The notes: generated by a model not told the origin, from the sequence alone. 56,972 nucleotides of DNA from a bacterium (GCA_019423565.1 JAHZBE010000009.1:1-56972), one strand, 5' to 3'; counted from the first letter of the stretch, positions 1 to 9,608 are shown. Made by a program: numbers and translations.

Positions 1-53
1 AACTAGGCTTCAAATAATTCTTTTTTAGTGTCTACTTTTTGTTGACAACTTCA
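1..53. repeat. Terminal inverted repeat, left copy (IS-end-like)
   Basis: These 53 bases are the exact reverse complement of 56918-56970. Read inward from the unique DNA, both copies begin TGAAGTTGTCAAC and continue into AGTAGACACT. A TG start followed by a GTAGACA-type block resembles the ends of IS3-family elements, but no transposase is in the window. Two long contig ends sharing about one k-mer of repeat is what assembly breaks look like. I see the repeat directly; the IS assignment is an inference. Confidence 0.75.
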
Positions 54-70
54 TTTTTAAAAACTTTCTT

Positions 71-382
71 TTATTTATTTTCATTTATCCAACTTGTTAA
101 TTCATCTTTACTTTGAAATCCAACTTTTTTTGATATTAATTTTCCCTCTTTGAATAGTAATAAAGTTGGTATACTAAGTACTCCAAATGTATTTGCAATT
201 TCACCACTTTCATCTACATCAACTTTACAAAATGAAACATAATTTATTTCATTTGATAATTCTTCTACTATTGGTGATATCATTCTGCAAGGTCCACACC
301 ATTTAGCAAAAAAGTCAACTAATACCATTTCCCCATTTATTTCATTATTAAAATTATCTTTATTTAATATTTTTACGCTCAT
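71..382 (-). CDS. trxA: Thioredoxin
   Basis: This 103-residue protein has the usual thioredoxin length and the redox motif WCGPC near residue 28, preceded by VDFFAKW. The cis-proline segment SIPTLLLF sits near residue 70. It would reduce disulfides of cytosolic proteins, recharged by thioredoxin reductase, which is not in the window. The ATG lies 2 nt after the stop of the CvpA-type gene, so the two are cotranscribed. The stop lies only 17 bp from the terminal repeat, so anything downstream in the operon is cut off. Confidence 0.95.
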   Translation of the reverse strand: MSVKILNKDNFNNEINGEMVLVDFFAKWCGPCRMISPIVEELSNEINYVSFCKVDVDESGEIANTFGVLSIPTLLLFKEGKLISKKVGFQSKDELTSWINENK

Positions 383-384
383 AA

Positions 385-1077
385 TTACTCTCCCACTTTA
401 CATTTTGTTATTTTATTTTTTGAATATAAATATTCAAGTGAATCTTTTTCTATAACTTTATTTTTTTCCATTATATCAATTGATTTACAATTAAATTCTG
501 AATCTGATAATTTATCTTTTTCTTTTATTAAATCATTAATATCATTTAATGATGATATTGTACTATCAATCTCTTTAGATACAAATGGTGTTTTTTCTAA
601 AATAAAGTTTCTAAGTTCTGATTCTGTAAAAAATTCATTATTATTAAGCCCAAATATTGGTGATGATAATATAAATAATATTATAAACACTATTAAATAA
701 TATTCTACGGCTCCTAAAATTGCTCCTAAAATTTTAGATGGAATCGCAAGTATTATAGTTGCTCTTAATATTTTTTCAAATACTGAACTTATTTTTATAA
801 GTATAATAAGAATTGTACTTAATACTGAAAAAACTAATAAAAATGCAAATCCTTCATATACAATTATATTTAAAACTGCTAAATTTTCAAATAATCCACC
901 AAAACTAAAAAATGGTAAATGTTCATACATTATTGATGATACAGGATTTTTAAGTATAAATGATAGTATAAGCACCAAAATCATTCCAACTGTAATTACA
1001 CTTTGTTTTATTATTCCCCTTTTAAAACCTACAATCGCACCAAATAATATTATCATTATAATTATAATGTCAAGCAT
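385..1077 (-). CDS. CvpA family membrane protein
   Basis: 230 residues with an early glycine-rich segment (IILFGAIVGFKRGIIKQ) and about four hydrophobic stretches in the first 150 residues, the layout of the CvpA/colicin V production family. The last 80 residues are hydrophilic and charged. The cellular role of CvpA proteins is poorly defined; they are inner-membrane proteins linked to envelope stress and secretion. The gene is first in a pair with thioredoxin and diverges from rnhC across a 93-bp AT-rich gap that must hold both promoters. Confidence 0.8.
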   Translation of the reverse strand: MLDIIIIMIILFGAIVGFKRGIIKQSVITVGMILVLILSFILKNPVSSIMYEHLPFFSFGGLFENLAVLNIIVYEGFAFLLVFSVLSTILIILIKISSVFEKILRATIILAIPSKILGAILGAVEYYLIVFIILFILSSPIFGLNNNEFFTESELRNFILEKTPFVSKEIDSTISSLNDINDLIKEKDKLSDSEFNCKSIDIMEKNKVIEKDSLEYLYSKNKITKCKVGE

Positions 1078-1170
1078 ATCTATTCTCCTTTACTTTACAT
1101 ATTAATTATATTATAATTTTACCAAAAAATAAAGATTTATGATAAAATATTCTTATGAGGTGATTTTTTA

Positions 1171-2100
1171 ATGACAATTTCTTTTAAAATAAGTAAAAAT
1201 ACAATGGATAAAATGTGTGAACATTATAAATATATAAAAAGAGAGAAAACTCCTGCATATGCTTTATTTCAAGCAAAGGATGCAGATACTGTAATTACAC
1301 TTTATGAATCTGGTAAAGTTGTTTTTCAAGGTATAAGTGCAGATATAGATGCGAATATATGGAAAGAAACTGAAATGATTCTTAACGGTAAACCAGTTAC
1401 AATAGAACCTAAAAAAGAAAAAAAAGTTGATGATGATAAAACTGATTACTATTTTATTAATTCTATTGGTTCTGATGAAGTTGGTACTGGTGATTATTTT
1501 GGACCTATTATAGTTTGTGCATCTTATGTAAATAGAAAAGATATTTCTTTCCTTGAAGAACTGGGTGTTAGAGATTCAAAAAAACTTACTGATGATAAAA
1601 TTTTAAAAATTGCACCAGAAATAATTAAAAGAATACCACATCAAGAAGAAATAATATCTAACGCAGAATATAATAATATGCAAGATAATGGTTATAATAT
1701 GAACAAAATTAAAGCAATATATCATAACAAAGCAATTTTAGGTCTTATGAAAAAAGATAATTTCGTATATGATATGGTTGTAGTAGATCAATTTACTCCA
1801 GAAAGAAATTATTATAATTATTTAAAAAGTGAACCTAATGTATTTAGAAAGATAAAATTTACAACTAAAGCAGAAGATAAATGTTTATCTGTTGCTTGTT
1901 CTTCTATAATAAGTAGATATCTATTTTTAAAAGAAATTGAAAAAATGGGAAATAATCTTGGATCATTTATTCCAAAAGGCGCAAGTACTTTAGTTGATGA
2001 TTATGGAAAGAAAATAGTTCAAAATTTTGGTAAAGAAAAACTTAGAAGTATTGCTAAATTAAATTTCAAAAATACAGAAAAAATATTAAATGAAAACTAG
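1171..2100 (+). CDS. rnhC: Ribonuclease HIII
   Basis: 309 residues, the normal length for RNase HIII. The first 85 residues match the N-terminal TBP-like substrate-binding domain that separates HIII from HII. The catalytic domain starts near residue 95 with GSDEVGTGDYFGP, giving the first Asp-Glu metal ligands, followed by RDSKKLTD and VVVDQFTP with a further acidic ligand. It cleaves RNA in RNA-DNA hybrids, removing R-loops and primers. GAGGTG lies 8 nt before the ATG. It is one of the few plus-strand genes and ends in a strong terminator. Confidence 0.93.
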   Translation: MTISFKISKNTMDKMCEHYKYIKREKTPAYALFQAKDADTVITLYESGKVVFQGISADIDANIWKETEMILNGKPVTIEPKKEKKVDDDKTDYYFINSIGSDEVGTGDYFGPIIVCASYVNRKDISFLEELGVRDSKKLTDDKILKIAPEIIKRIPHQEEIISNAEYNNMQDNGYNMNKIKAIYHNKAILGLMKKDNFVYDMVVVDQFTPERNYYNYLKSEPNVFRKIKFTTKAEDKCLSVACSSIISRYLFLKEIEKMGNNLGSFIPKGASTLVDDYGKKIVQNFGKEKLRSIAKLNFKNTEKILNEN

Positions 2101-2128
2101 GAAAATTTTTATTCCTAGTTTTATTTTT
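2094..2128 (+). terminator. Terminator after rnhC, probably bidirectional
   Basis: The stem AACTAGGA / TCCTAGTT brackets the rnhC stop codon and is followed by a T-rich run on the plus strand. An A-rich flank on the other side lets it also serve the convergent lipoprotein gene. Confidence 0.8.
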
Positions 2129-2137
2129 TATATTTTA

Positions 2138-2686
2138 CTACTTGTCAATAGTACATTCATATGTTTTTAATGAACAATTTATATTTGAAGAATTATTACC
2201 ACTATCTGTTGTAACATAGCCATAGTATAAAATTTTATTATCTTTTATATCTTCTATAGATGTGATTAAAAATGGATTTGTTTTATTATTAATTTTAAAT
2301 TTTAATTCATTCATCTTACTTTGTTTTCCATTTAGTTCAATTTCAAATATCATTGGTGAATCACCATTGCCAACGCCATATAATTTATTTTCGTAAAAAT
2401 GATAAATAGTTTTATTTTTATATGCATCTTTTCTACTATATTCCAATTTTTCTAACAAAATATAATCATTTTCTGATACTTTATAAAATAAACCTGTAAT
2501 AAATGATTCATAACCCTCTGGTGTTATATCGGCTAAAGCATATAATTCATCTTTTTCATCACCATGATATACATAAGTATTCAAATCTTTATCTTTTAAA
2601 TCATAATGATCAAAATTGTCCTTTTTATTGCAACCAGTTATTACAAAACATAATAATATCATAATTATTGTTAAAATTTTTTTCAT
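2138..2686 (-). CDS. Putative lipoprotein of unknown function
   Basis: 182 residues. The N-terminus is a lipoprotein signal: two lysines, a hydrophobic stretch, then VITGC with the lipidated Cys at residue 19. The mature part is hydrophilic and beta-rich, and I do not recognise its fold. LspA, which would process it, is encoded at 5397-5885. The next gene upstream (2739-3275) is also a small membrane-anchored exported protein on the same strand. Confidence 0.75.
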   Translation of the reverse strand: MKKILTIIMILLCFVITGCNKKDNFDHYDLKDKDLNTYVYHGDEKDELYALADITPEGYESFITGLFYKVSENDYILLEKLEYSRKDAYKNKTIYHFYENKLYGVGNGDSPMIFEIELNGKQSKMNELKFKINNKTNPFLITSIEDIKDNKILYYGYVTTDSGNNSSNINCSLKTYECTIDK

Positions 2687-2738
2687 ACTTTTTTATATTA
2701 GAGTTATAATCTAATATTCCCTCCCTCTTATTTAATTT

Positions 2739-3275
2739 TTAATTAATAAATGTAATTTTCATATTTTCTGTATTGCATTTATTTTTATAACAATATTTTA
2801 CTACAACCTTTATAGCACTTTTAAATTCATCTGGTGACGTTTCAATAAATGCATCTGAACTTCTTCTAAAATTTGGTGAGTTTTCTTCTGTATATTCCGT
2901 ATCCTCTTCGTAAACAATTATATTTTTTAAAAACTTTCTAAATGATATATCTTTATTTTTATTCCATTCATTACTTGACCACTCTTTATCATTAAAATAA
3001 ATAGTAATTTTAAAATCATCTATATTCTTTACCTTTTTAGTTTGTATAAAATTTGTTAGTAGTATTTCATAATTATTTTTATCTAAATCTACATTCCCTG
3101 TCTCAAATCCAAAATGTTCAGACTCGCCAGTAAACTTATGTGTTATATATTTTAATTTAACTTCATTATTTTTACATTCTTTATAGGTAATTTTTCTATT
3201 ATAAAAATTATTAACTCCTATAAAACATATTATAATTACTATAATAATTAAAACAAATATAATCTTCTTTCTCAT
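2739..3275 (-). CDS. Membrane-anchored extracytoplasmic protein, unknown
   Basis: I place the start at the ATG ending at 3275, because AAGGAG lies 9 nt upstream; an in-frame ATG eight codons earlier has no ribosome site. The 178-residue protein begins MRKKIIF followed by one hydrophobic helix and then an outside domain of about 150 residues with three cysteines near the end (YCYKNKC and a following segment) that could form disulfides. No family recognised. Confidence 0.7.
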   Translation of the reverse strand: MRKKIIFVLIIIVIIICFIGVNNFYNRKITYKECKNNEVKLKYITHKFTGESEHFGFETGNVDLDKNNYEILLTNFIQTKKVKNIDDFKITIYFNDKEWSSNEWNKNKDISFRKFLKNIIVYEEDTEYTEENSPNFRRSSDAFIETSPDEFKSAIKVVVKYCYKNKCNTENMKITFIN

Positions 3276-3359
3276 ATGCAAACACTCCTTTTCAAACATT
3301 ATAGCACAAAAAAAGCAAAATTAATTAATTCTGCTAGTTTCTATAATAAATATAATTTT

Positions 3360-4523
3360 TTATCTCATAAATCCAATATAAATCATGAATATTGTAAGTA
3401 TAACACTTATTACTATTCCATTTACTCTAGAACTTTTTTGTTCTCTATTATCAATACCTATACCTACTCCCATAGATATTAGATATCCACCAATAAGTCC
3501 ACCAATGTGAGCTGCATTTCCTATTCCAGGAGTTGTAAATCCAATAATTAAGTTTAGTATTACAACTGGTACAATTTGATTTATCAAAGAGTTACCAATA
3601 TATCCTCTATATTTAACTCCAAAGTATAATATTGAACCAAGAAGACCAAATATTGCTCCTGAAGCACCTGCTGCGACAGTATTTGCTGAAGATAATGCAA
3701 CTGTAAACAATGATCCCATAATTGCACTAAAGAAATAAATTATTAAATATTTTACTTTTCCATAAAAATATTCAACTTGAGTTCCAACAATATATAATGA
3801 GTACATATTAATTAATAAATGAAATATACCAATATGTAAAAATGCAGATGTTATAATTCTATAATACTCTCCTGCCTTTGTTAAAACTACATAATTTGCT
3901 CCAAAATTAATTAATGTTTTTGTGTCTTCTGAACCATTGCCTAATAAATACATAAGTATAAATACTATAACATTAATTAATATAAGTACATATGTTGCGA
4001 CTGGTTTTCTATTTTTCATAAACTTCTCTCTTTCTTTTCCTTCTTTTATATTTTTTTCTTCTATTTCTCTTGTAATTCTACCAACTAGTTCAAAACCTAT
4101 TTCTTCATATTTAAAATCATCTTCCATATTTTTATAACTTTTTTTAATATATTCATTTGTTAAAAAACTATCTTCATCTTTAACAACTATTCCAATATAT
4201 TTATCATCAAAGTTATCTATTTCTTTTGTATAAAAATTTTTATCTAAGTATATAGATAATACATTCATAGAAAAGTCTAATAATTTTCTTTTTAATTGTT
4301 TTGCTATATGTTTTGTTTTTAATACATCATAATCATATTGTTCTTTATTTATAATTTTTCTTGTAACTATTCTAACAATACTATATTCATTATTTTTATT
4401 TTCAAGCCATATCTCATCTTCTATTCCTTTTATTATAATAGGACTATAGTTTTCTTTTACAATAAAATAGTGTATTATCTTCATCACAAGTAAATCATAA
4501 TTATCCATTATTGTTAAATCCAT
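3360..4523 (-). CDS. Rhomboid family intramembrane serine protease with N-terminal cytosolic domain
   Basis: 387 residues. The first 175 or so are soluble and charged; the rest is a six- to seven-helix rhomboid core. Key residues are present: the HLLINMYSLY helix (His and Asn of the oxyanion side), GASGAIFG with the nucleophilic Ser near residue 287, and AHIGGLIGG with the catalytic His near residue 338. It should cleave transmembrane substrates in the membrane. The N-terminal domain resembles that of YqgP/GluP-type rhomboids in size and place only. It is last in the lspA operon, 8 bp after the pseudouridine synthase. Confidence 0.9.
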   Translation of the reverse strand: MDLTIMDNYDLLVMKIIHYFIVKENYSPIIIKGIEDEIWLENKNNEYSIVRIVTRKIINKEQYDYDVLKTKHIAKQLKRKLLDFSMNVLSIYLDKNFYTKEIDNFDDKYIGIVVKDEDSFLTNEYIKKSYKNMEDDFKYEEIGFELVGRITREIEEKNIKEGKEREKFMKNRKPVATYVLILINVIVFILMYLLGNGSEDTKTLINFGANYVVLTKAGEYYRIITSAFLHIGIFHLLINMYSLYIVGTQVEYFYGKVKYLIIYFFSAIMGSLFTVALSSANTVAAGASGAIFGLLGSILYFGVKYRGYIGNSLINQIVPVVILNLIIGFTTPGIGNAAHIGGLIGGYLISMGVGIGIDNREQKSSRVNGIVISVILTIFMIYIGFMR

Positions 4524-4531
4524 TTTATCTC

Positions 4532-5446
4532 CTACTCTTCTTTGTATTCTTCTAGTATTTTATTAAATTCTTCTGGAACTTCACAAGAAAAAGTCATTAC
4601 CTCTTTTGTAGTTGGATGAGTAAATGTTATTTCTTTGGCATGTAAAAGTTGTCCAAATTTTCCATGATTATTTTTTCCATATACTGGATCATTAATAACA
4701 GGATGATTTATATATTTCATATGTACTCTTATTTGATGTGTTCTACCTGTTTCAAGTTCACATTCTATTAAACTTGCATTTTTATATCTTTCAAGTACTC
4801 TAAAATGTGTAATTGCATCTTTTGAATTTGTACTTGTTACACACATTTTCTTTCTATCTGATGGGTCTCTTCCAATAGGTGCGTCTATTTCACCTATATC
4901 ATGATTTATTACTCCAGAAACAAGTGCAATATATTTTCTTTTTATCTTTTTTTCTTTTAATTCTTCTGCTAAAATTCTATGTGCTTTATCATTTTTAGCA
5001 ACTATTAAAAGTCCACTAGTATCTTTATCAATTCTATGAACTATACCTGGTCTAAACTCACCATTTACATGGCTTAAATCTTTACTTAAATACATAAGAC
5101 CATTAACAAGTGTTCCACTATAATTACCTGGTGCAGGATGAACTACAACTCCACTTTTTTTATTTATAACCATTACATCATCATCTTCATAGACAATATC
5201 TATATCCATTTTTTCTGGTTTTACACTCATATCTTCTTCTTTATCAGTAATTAAAATAACATCTCCATTTGATACTTTGTAACTACTTTTTATAACTTTG
5301 TCATTTACAAGTATTAACTCTTCATCAATCAATTTTTGAATTTTTGCTCTTGAAAAACTATCATCTAATTTACTTGATAAATATTTATCTATTCTTTCAT
5401 TCTTTTCTAAGTTTTCTACTTCTATCCTTATTTTTTCTTTCATCAT
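4532..5446 (-). CDS. RluD/YlyB-type pseudouridine synthase
   Basis: About 304 residues. An S4 RNA-binding domain covers residues 10-70, and the catalytic domain has the HRIDKDTSGLL motif with the active-site Asp. It isomerises uridine in 23S rRNA; the exact target cannot be read from sequence. I choose the ATG at 5446 because GAAGGAAGTGATA precedes it. It still overlaps the end of lspA by about 50 bp, so the pair is translationally coupled. The lspA-rluD order is conserved in Bacillus, which supports YlyB as the closest relative. Confidence 0.92.
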   Translation of the reverse strand: MMKEKIRIEVENLEKNERIDKYLSSKLDDSFSRAKIQKLIDEELILVNDKVIKSSYKVSNGDVILITDKEEDMSVKPEKMDIDIVYEDDDVMVINKKSGVVVHPAPGNYSGTLVNGLMYLSKDLSHVNGEFRPGIVHRIDKDTSGLLIVAKNDKAHRILAEELKEKKIKRKYIALVSGVINHDIGEIDAPIGRDPSDRKKMCVTSTNSKDAITHFRVLERYKNASLIECELETGRTHQIRVHMKYINHPVINDPVYGKNNHGKFGQLLHAKEITFTHPTTKEVMTFSCEVPEEFNKILEEYKEE

Positions 5447-5885
5447 TATCACTTCCTTCAAATACAATAAGTAAAATTGCTCCTATAACAATTGCGGCAT
5501 CTGCTAAATTAAATATTGCAAAATTAAACTTAAATATTACAAAATCTAAATAATCAATTACATAACCATAGAATATTCTATCATATAAATTACCTAATAT
5601 TCCACCTAATAATAAGCCATATGCAAGTATTCCAATTTTATTTACATTTTCTTTATTAATAGTTCTATAAATTAAAAACAATACTATTAATGTAATAAAT
5701 ATTAAAAAAAGTACATTACCTGAAAAAAGAGAAAAAGCTGCTCCCTCATTATGGCAATTTGTTATATAAAAGAAACCATCTATAATTTTGTTTCTTACAT
5801 TAAGTACAAAATTGTTTGTAACTAATACTTTTAAAATTCTATCTATAATTATTACTATTAAACTAATTATTCCAATTTTTTTCAC
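5397..5885 (-). CDS. lspA: Lipoprotein signal peptidase (signal peptidase II)
   Basis: About 162 residues with four hydrophobic helices. Family blocks are clear: CHNEGAAFS, then GNLYDRIFYGYVIDYLDF and FNLADAAI, which carry the two catalytic aspartates. It removes signal peptides from prolipoproteins after lipidation. I favour the GTG at 5885, 6 nt after GGGTGA; a GTG three codons earlier overlaps that site. An extended -10 (TGATATAAT) lies about 20 bp upstream, so this is the likely promoter of the lspA-rluD-rhomboid operon. The tail after the last helix is unusually charged (many Lys, Arg and Asp). Confidence 0.93.
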   Translation of the reverse strand: MKKIGIISLIVIIIDRILKVLVTNNFVLNVRNKIIDGFFYITNCHNEGAAFSLFSGNVLFLIFITLIVLFLIYRTINKENVNKIGILAYGLLLGGILGNLYDRIFYGYVIDYLDFVIFKFNFAIFNLADAAIVIGAILLIVFEGSDNDERKNKDRSRKLRKE

Positions 5886-5938
5886 TTTTTTCACCCACTA
5901 TTATTATATCATGACTTTTACTTTTTTCATACCTTTAT

Positions 5939-7849
5939 TTACTCATATCTAAGTGCATCAATTATATTTAATCTACTTGCTTTTCTTGATGGAATAATAT
6001 TACCTATTATACATATTAAAATACTTAGAATTATTCCAAAAATCATATATTTTAAATTTGCATTAACTATACTTATATCAAATTTAGATTTTGTTACACT
6101 ATTTATTAAACTAGATAATATTTTTGATATAATACAAGAAAATATTCCTGTAAAAAATCCTATTAAAATTGCTTCTGTTTTAAAAATCTGCTTTATATCT
6201 TTTTTTCTAAAACCAAGTGCTCTTAAAATACCTATTTCTTTTGTTCTTTCTAAAACATTTATACTAAAGACTATAATCATCATTATGCATGAAACTATAA
6301 GTGAAAGAAAGGAAAAACTAGATAATACATAAGTTGCAATATCTAAATAGTTAAATATAGCATTTGTATATTCTTCCATATTTGATAGTTCAAACCCCAT
6401 TTTCTTCATTCTTTTTTTAACATATTCTATATTTTCTTTTTTATCTATTTCTATTTTTATTTCTGTTGGTTTTAATTCTTCATTTAACTCTGAATAAATC
6501 TTTTCTAAAGTATTATAAGTAACATATGCATAATTAGAATTATTTATTAAGTTAACTTTCCCATTTTTATATATTCCAGATATTTCTAAATTTTTAGTTA
6601 ATAAAGTAGGACTAGTTCTTGATGAATCTAATAGATATAATTTAATATTTTTTCCAACTAAATCATTTTGTCTTTTGTTTAAAATATTATCACTAAGATA
6701 TTCACTTATAACGATTTCATTCGTCTTTGGAACATTTCCTAATTTTATATTTTTATCTTTAATATTCGAATTACTTGATAAACTTACTAAATCATATTTT
6801 TTACCATTATAAACTATATATGCAGACGTATATGATATGTCTTTTTTTATGTTAGTAACATGATCTATTTTTCTTATTTTATCTATTTCACTTTTACTAT
6901 AATATTTTACATCATATAATTCATTTTTACCCTTTTCGCTTACAGTAAATAAAAGAGGATTCGCGTTATTCTTAAGTTCATTACTAATATATTTTTTTAC
7001 ACCACTTCCAATATAAAGACTTATTAATATTCCAATAACCCCTATAGAAGATGCGGTTATAAGAAGTATATTTCTTTTTAGATTCTTTATAATATTACTT
7101 AATCCTAATTTAACACACATAAAAGAGTTTAAATTTCTTTTTAAACTTTTATTTCTCTTTTTTACATTTTTAACATTTTTTAGTATTTCATCCTTTTTTA
7201 TTAATCCATCTTCTATAGTAATTACTCTACTAGAATACTTTTTAACCTTATTTGAATGTGTTACAACAATAACAAGTTTTCCATCATTTGATATTTGTTT
7301 TAGGATTTTTAATACTTTATCTGCATTTTTAGAGTCAAGAGCTCCTGTTGGTTCGTCTGCCAAGATAATATCTGGTTCATTTATAATCGCTCTAGCAAGT
7401 GCGACTCTTTGTTTTTGCCCTCCTGATAATTCTGTTACCTTTTTATTTTTATATTCAAGTAATCCAACTTTTTCTAATGCTGATTCTACCATTTTAATTT
7501 TTTTTATTTGTCTTATATTTGTCATATCTAACATAATCATAACATTTTCAAATACACTTAAATAAGGTATTAAATTAAAATTTTGAAAAACAAAACCAAT
7601 TTTATCACTTCTATAATTATCTTTATCTATTTTCTTTATGTCTTTTTTATTTATTGTAACTGTTCCTATATAATCATCATCAAGTCCACCAATAATATTC
7701 ATAAGTGTTGATTTACCTGATCCACTTTCTCCATAAATACAAACAAATTCACCACTTTTTAAAGTTAAGTTAATATCTTTTAATACTTCTTGTACTTCGT
7801 TTTTATTAATTTTATAATTCTTTTTTACGTTTTTCAGCTTCAATAACAT
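5939..7849 (-). CDS. ABC transporter, ATPase fused to FtsX/MacB-type permease
   Basis: 636 residues from the ATG at 7849, chosen because AGGAGGG lies just before it. Residues 1-220 are an ATPase of the LolD/MacB type: Walker A GESGSGKST, signature LSGGQKQR, Walker B IILADEPTGAL. A first helix near residue 270 is followed by a large extracellular domain and three more helices ending in IPSRKASRLNIIDALRYE, the typical MacB/FtsX C-terminus. Such proteins export peptides or antibiotics or extract lipoproteins. ATPase and permease are on one chain, so it probably works as a homodimer. Substrate unknown. Confidence 0.88.
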   Translation of the reverse strand: MLLKLKNVKKNYKINKNEVQEVLKDINLTLKSGEFVCIYGESGSGKSTLMNIIGGLDDDYIGTVTINKKDIKKIDKDNYRSDKIGFVFQNFNLIPYLSVFENVMIMLDMTNIRQIKKIKMVESALEKVGLLEYKNKKVTELSGGQKQRVALARAIINEPDIILADEPTGALDSKNADKVLKILKQISNDGKLVIVVTHSNKVKKYSSRVITIEDGLIKKDEILKNVKNVKKRNKSLKRNLNSFMCVKLGLSNIIKNLKRNILLITASSIGVIGILISLYIGSGVKKYISNELKNNANPLLFTVSEKGKNELYDVKYYSKSEIDKIRKIDHVTNIKKDISYTSAYIVYNGKKYDLVSLSSNSNIKDKNIKLGNVPKTNEIVISEYLSDNILNKRQNDLVGKNIKLYLLDSSRTSPTLLTKNLEISGIYKNGKVNLINNSNYAYVTYNTLEKIYSELNEELKPTEIKIEIDKKENIEYVKKRMKKMGFELSNMEEYTNAIFNYLDIATYVLSSFSFLSLIVSCIMMIIVFSINVLERTKEIGILRALGFRKKDIKQIFKTEAILIGFFTGIFSCIISKILSSLINSVTKSKFDISIVNANLKYMIFGIILSILICIIGNIIPSRKASRLNIIDALRYE

Positions 7850-7886
7850 AAATACCCTCCTGATATTTATATTATCCGTTTGTACC

Positions 7887-8258
7887 TTAAATTCCCCTAA
7901 AAATTCGTTTATTATACTCAATTGGTACTAATTTTTTCCTTCTAACCTCATTTTTGTCACAAAATAAGTGTTCATGTTTCTTAAAGAAACTAAGTAGTAA
8001 GTCTTTATTTTCATCATCATTAACAACCTTTTTAAAATTATTTAATGCATCTTCTTCTGACATTGAAATTGGATAATTTACCCTATAAAAATCTAAATAT
8101 ACTAAATATTTTTTAAATATTAGTAAATTTTCTTTATTTATTCCAAGTAATTCTTCAAAATCCTCTAATTTAAAATTATATTGTATTCCTTCTATAAACC
8201 AAGTTTCAAAAGTTAAATCTTTTTTTCTAAGTTCATAATTTTCTAATATATCATTCAT
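7887..8258 (-). CDS. Hypothetical protein
   Basis: 123 residues, soluble, rich in Asp, Glu and Lys, mostly helical by composition; no motif recognised. AGGAG sits before the ATG. It lies between the aldolase/cytidylyltransferase operon terminator and the ABC transporter, 37 bp upstream of the latter, so the two are probably cotranscribed. A TATAAT box lies about 70 bp upstream of the start. Confidence 0.65.
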   Translation of the reverse strand: MNDILENYELRKKDLTFETWFIEGIQYNFKLEDFEELLGINKENLLIFKKYLVYLDFYRVNYPISMSEEDALNNFKKVVNDDENKDLLLSFFKKHEHLFCDKNEVRRKKLVPIEYNKRIFRGI

Positions 8259-8344
8259 AAAAATTCTCCTATCTAATTACCTTTAAAATTATTAATCAAA
8301 TTAGATTAGAATTTTGTCGAATTATAATATATTTTATAAATTTA

Positions 8345-8373
8345 TAAAAAAATAACTACTATAATTAGTAGTT
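8345..8373 (-). terminator. Terminator of the 12.4-8.4 kb operon
   Basis: Stem AACTACTA / TAGTAGTT with a four-base loop, followed on the minus strand by ATTTTTTT. It closes the three-gene operon ending with the cytidylyltransferase-NUDIX gene. Confidence 0.85.
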
Positions 8374-8381
8374 AATATCTT

Positions 8382-9608
8382 TTAATTTATTATATCTAGA
8401 AATGCATCTATATTTGTTTTTCTAATATTACCATTATTATTTATTAAATTCAATATTTCATCTTTTGTTAAGTATTTTACATATTCTACTTCATCTTCTT
8501 GGTAAGTTAACGAATTTATATCAATATCTTTTTTTATATAAAATACATCTTTAAATGCATCATCATATTTATATGTTTTAAATAGTTTTACTTCATCTTC
8601 ATTGATATCTATACCTAATTCTTCTTTTATTTCTTCTATAATAGCTTCTTTACTTGTTTGACCTGATTTTACATGACCACCTGTTGTAGCCCATACATTT
8701 TTCTTTCTTTTTGATGTCATTTGAAACAAAAATTCACCCTTGGAATTTTCTATAAATGCAAGTACAACAACTGAATATCTTCCTTTAGGTACAATTAATT
8801 TTGTTCCTTTTTCTCTAAATAATTTTTCTCCTGTTAAATTTTTATTTTCATCATATAAATCAGTATATTCTCCATATTTACCATTTTCTAACATGATTTT
8901 TTCTACCTCCTTAATATGTTCTTTTAAATCTACTCCGATTGATTTATAATTTGTATCTATTAATTTAATTTTATGGCCTTTCTCCATAACTCTTAACATT
9001 TCTATTCCATGTTCTAATTTTTCCAAATCGCTTTTTTCACTATTCTTAAAATTTTGTAAAAACTCCTTCGTATAACCATATAATCCCATTACTCTGTATG
9101 CTTTTCCATACTCAAATTCATAAGGAATAGGCGAACGAGAAAAATACATTGCAAAATTATCATTATCTGTCACTACTTTTACAACATTTCTATCATAAAA
9201 TTCTTCTTCATTAGTAATTTTACTTTTTAATCCAACATATTCTAAACTTTCATCATTTAACATTACATCTATTATAGATTCTATAGCACCTGGATCAATT
9301 AAAGGTTCATCACCTTGTATATTTATATAAATATCTCCATCTAAATTATCTGATTCTATCGCTATTTTTTGCGCTGCGGTTGTTTCATTTGTTTCGTTAC
9401 ATATACATGTTATATTATATTTATTACAACATTCTTCTATTTCTTTATCAGATGTTGCAACAAAAATTTCATCTAACTTTTTTACTTTACTTGCACTTTT
9501 ATATACCCAATAAATCATTGGTTTACCAAGTATTAACGCAAGTGCCTTACCAGGAAATCTTGTACTATTCATTCTTGATGGAATCATTCCAATAACTTTC
9601 TTTTTCAT
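8382..9608 (-). CDS. KdsB-like cytidylyltransferase fused to a NUDIX domain
   Basis: 408 residues. Residues 1-245 follow the KdsB pattern: IPSRMNSTRFPGKALA at the CTP site, GKPMIYWV, and NIQGDEPLI with a metal-binding acid. KdsB proper activates Kdo with CTP; a Gram-positive with no other Kdo gene here must use another acid or sugar. Residues 275-400 are a NUDIX domain. Its box keeps the metal-binding EE-x2-EE core, but the leading Glu is Gln and the Arg is Glu, so hydrolysis is uncertain. The ATG overlaps the TGA of the preceding gene as ATGA, so the two are coupled. Last gene of the operon. Confidence 0.85.
   Translation of the reverse strand: MKKKVIGMIPSRMNSTRFPGKALALILGKPMIYWVYKSASKVKKLDEIFVATSDKEIEECCNKYNITCICNETNETTAAQKIAIESDNLDGDIYINIQGDEPLIDPGAIESIIDVMLNDESLEYVGLKSKITNEEEFYDRNVVKVVTDNDNFAMYFSRSPIPYEFEYGKAYRVMGLYGYTKEFLQNFKNSEKSDLEKLEHGIEMLRVMEKGHKIKLIDTNYKSIGVDLKEHIKEVEKIMLENGKYGEYTDLYDENKNLTGEKLFREKGTKLIVPKGRYSVVVLAFIENSKGEFLFQMTSKRKKNVWATTGGHVKSGQTSKEAIIEEIKEELGIDINEDEVKLFKTYKYDDAFKDVFYIKKDIDINSLTYQEDEVEYVKYLTKDEILNLINNNGNIRKTNIDAFLDIIN

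Noticed and set aside
3276..3482. Small plus-strand ORFs inside minus-strand genes, for example here and at 12814, 44508 and 46421
   Set aside because: They are antisense shadows with low-complexity Phe/Ser/Ile-rich translations and no ribosome sites.
9605..9608. Use of TGA as Trp (Mycoplasma-type code), suggested by the AT-richness
   Set aside because: The ParB-like gene ends in TGA within an ATGA overlap with the next start, and lspA also ends in TGA at the expected length. Trp in conserved motifs is encoded by TGG.
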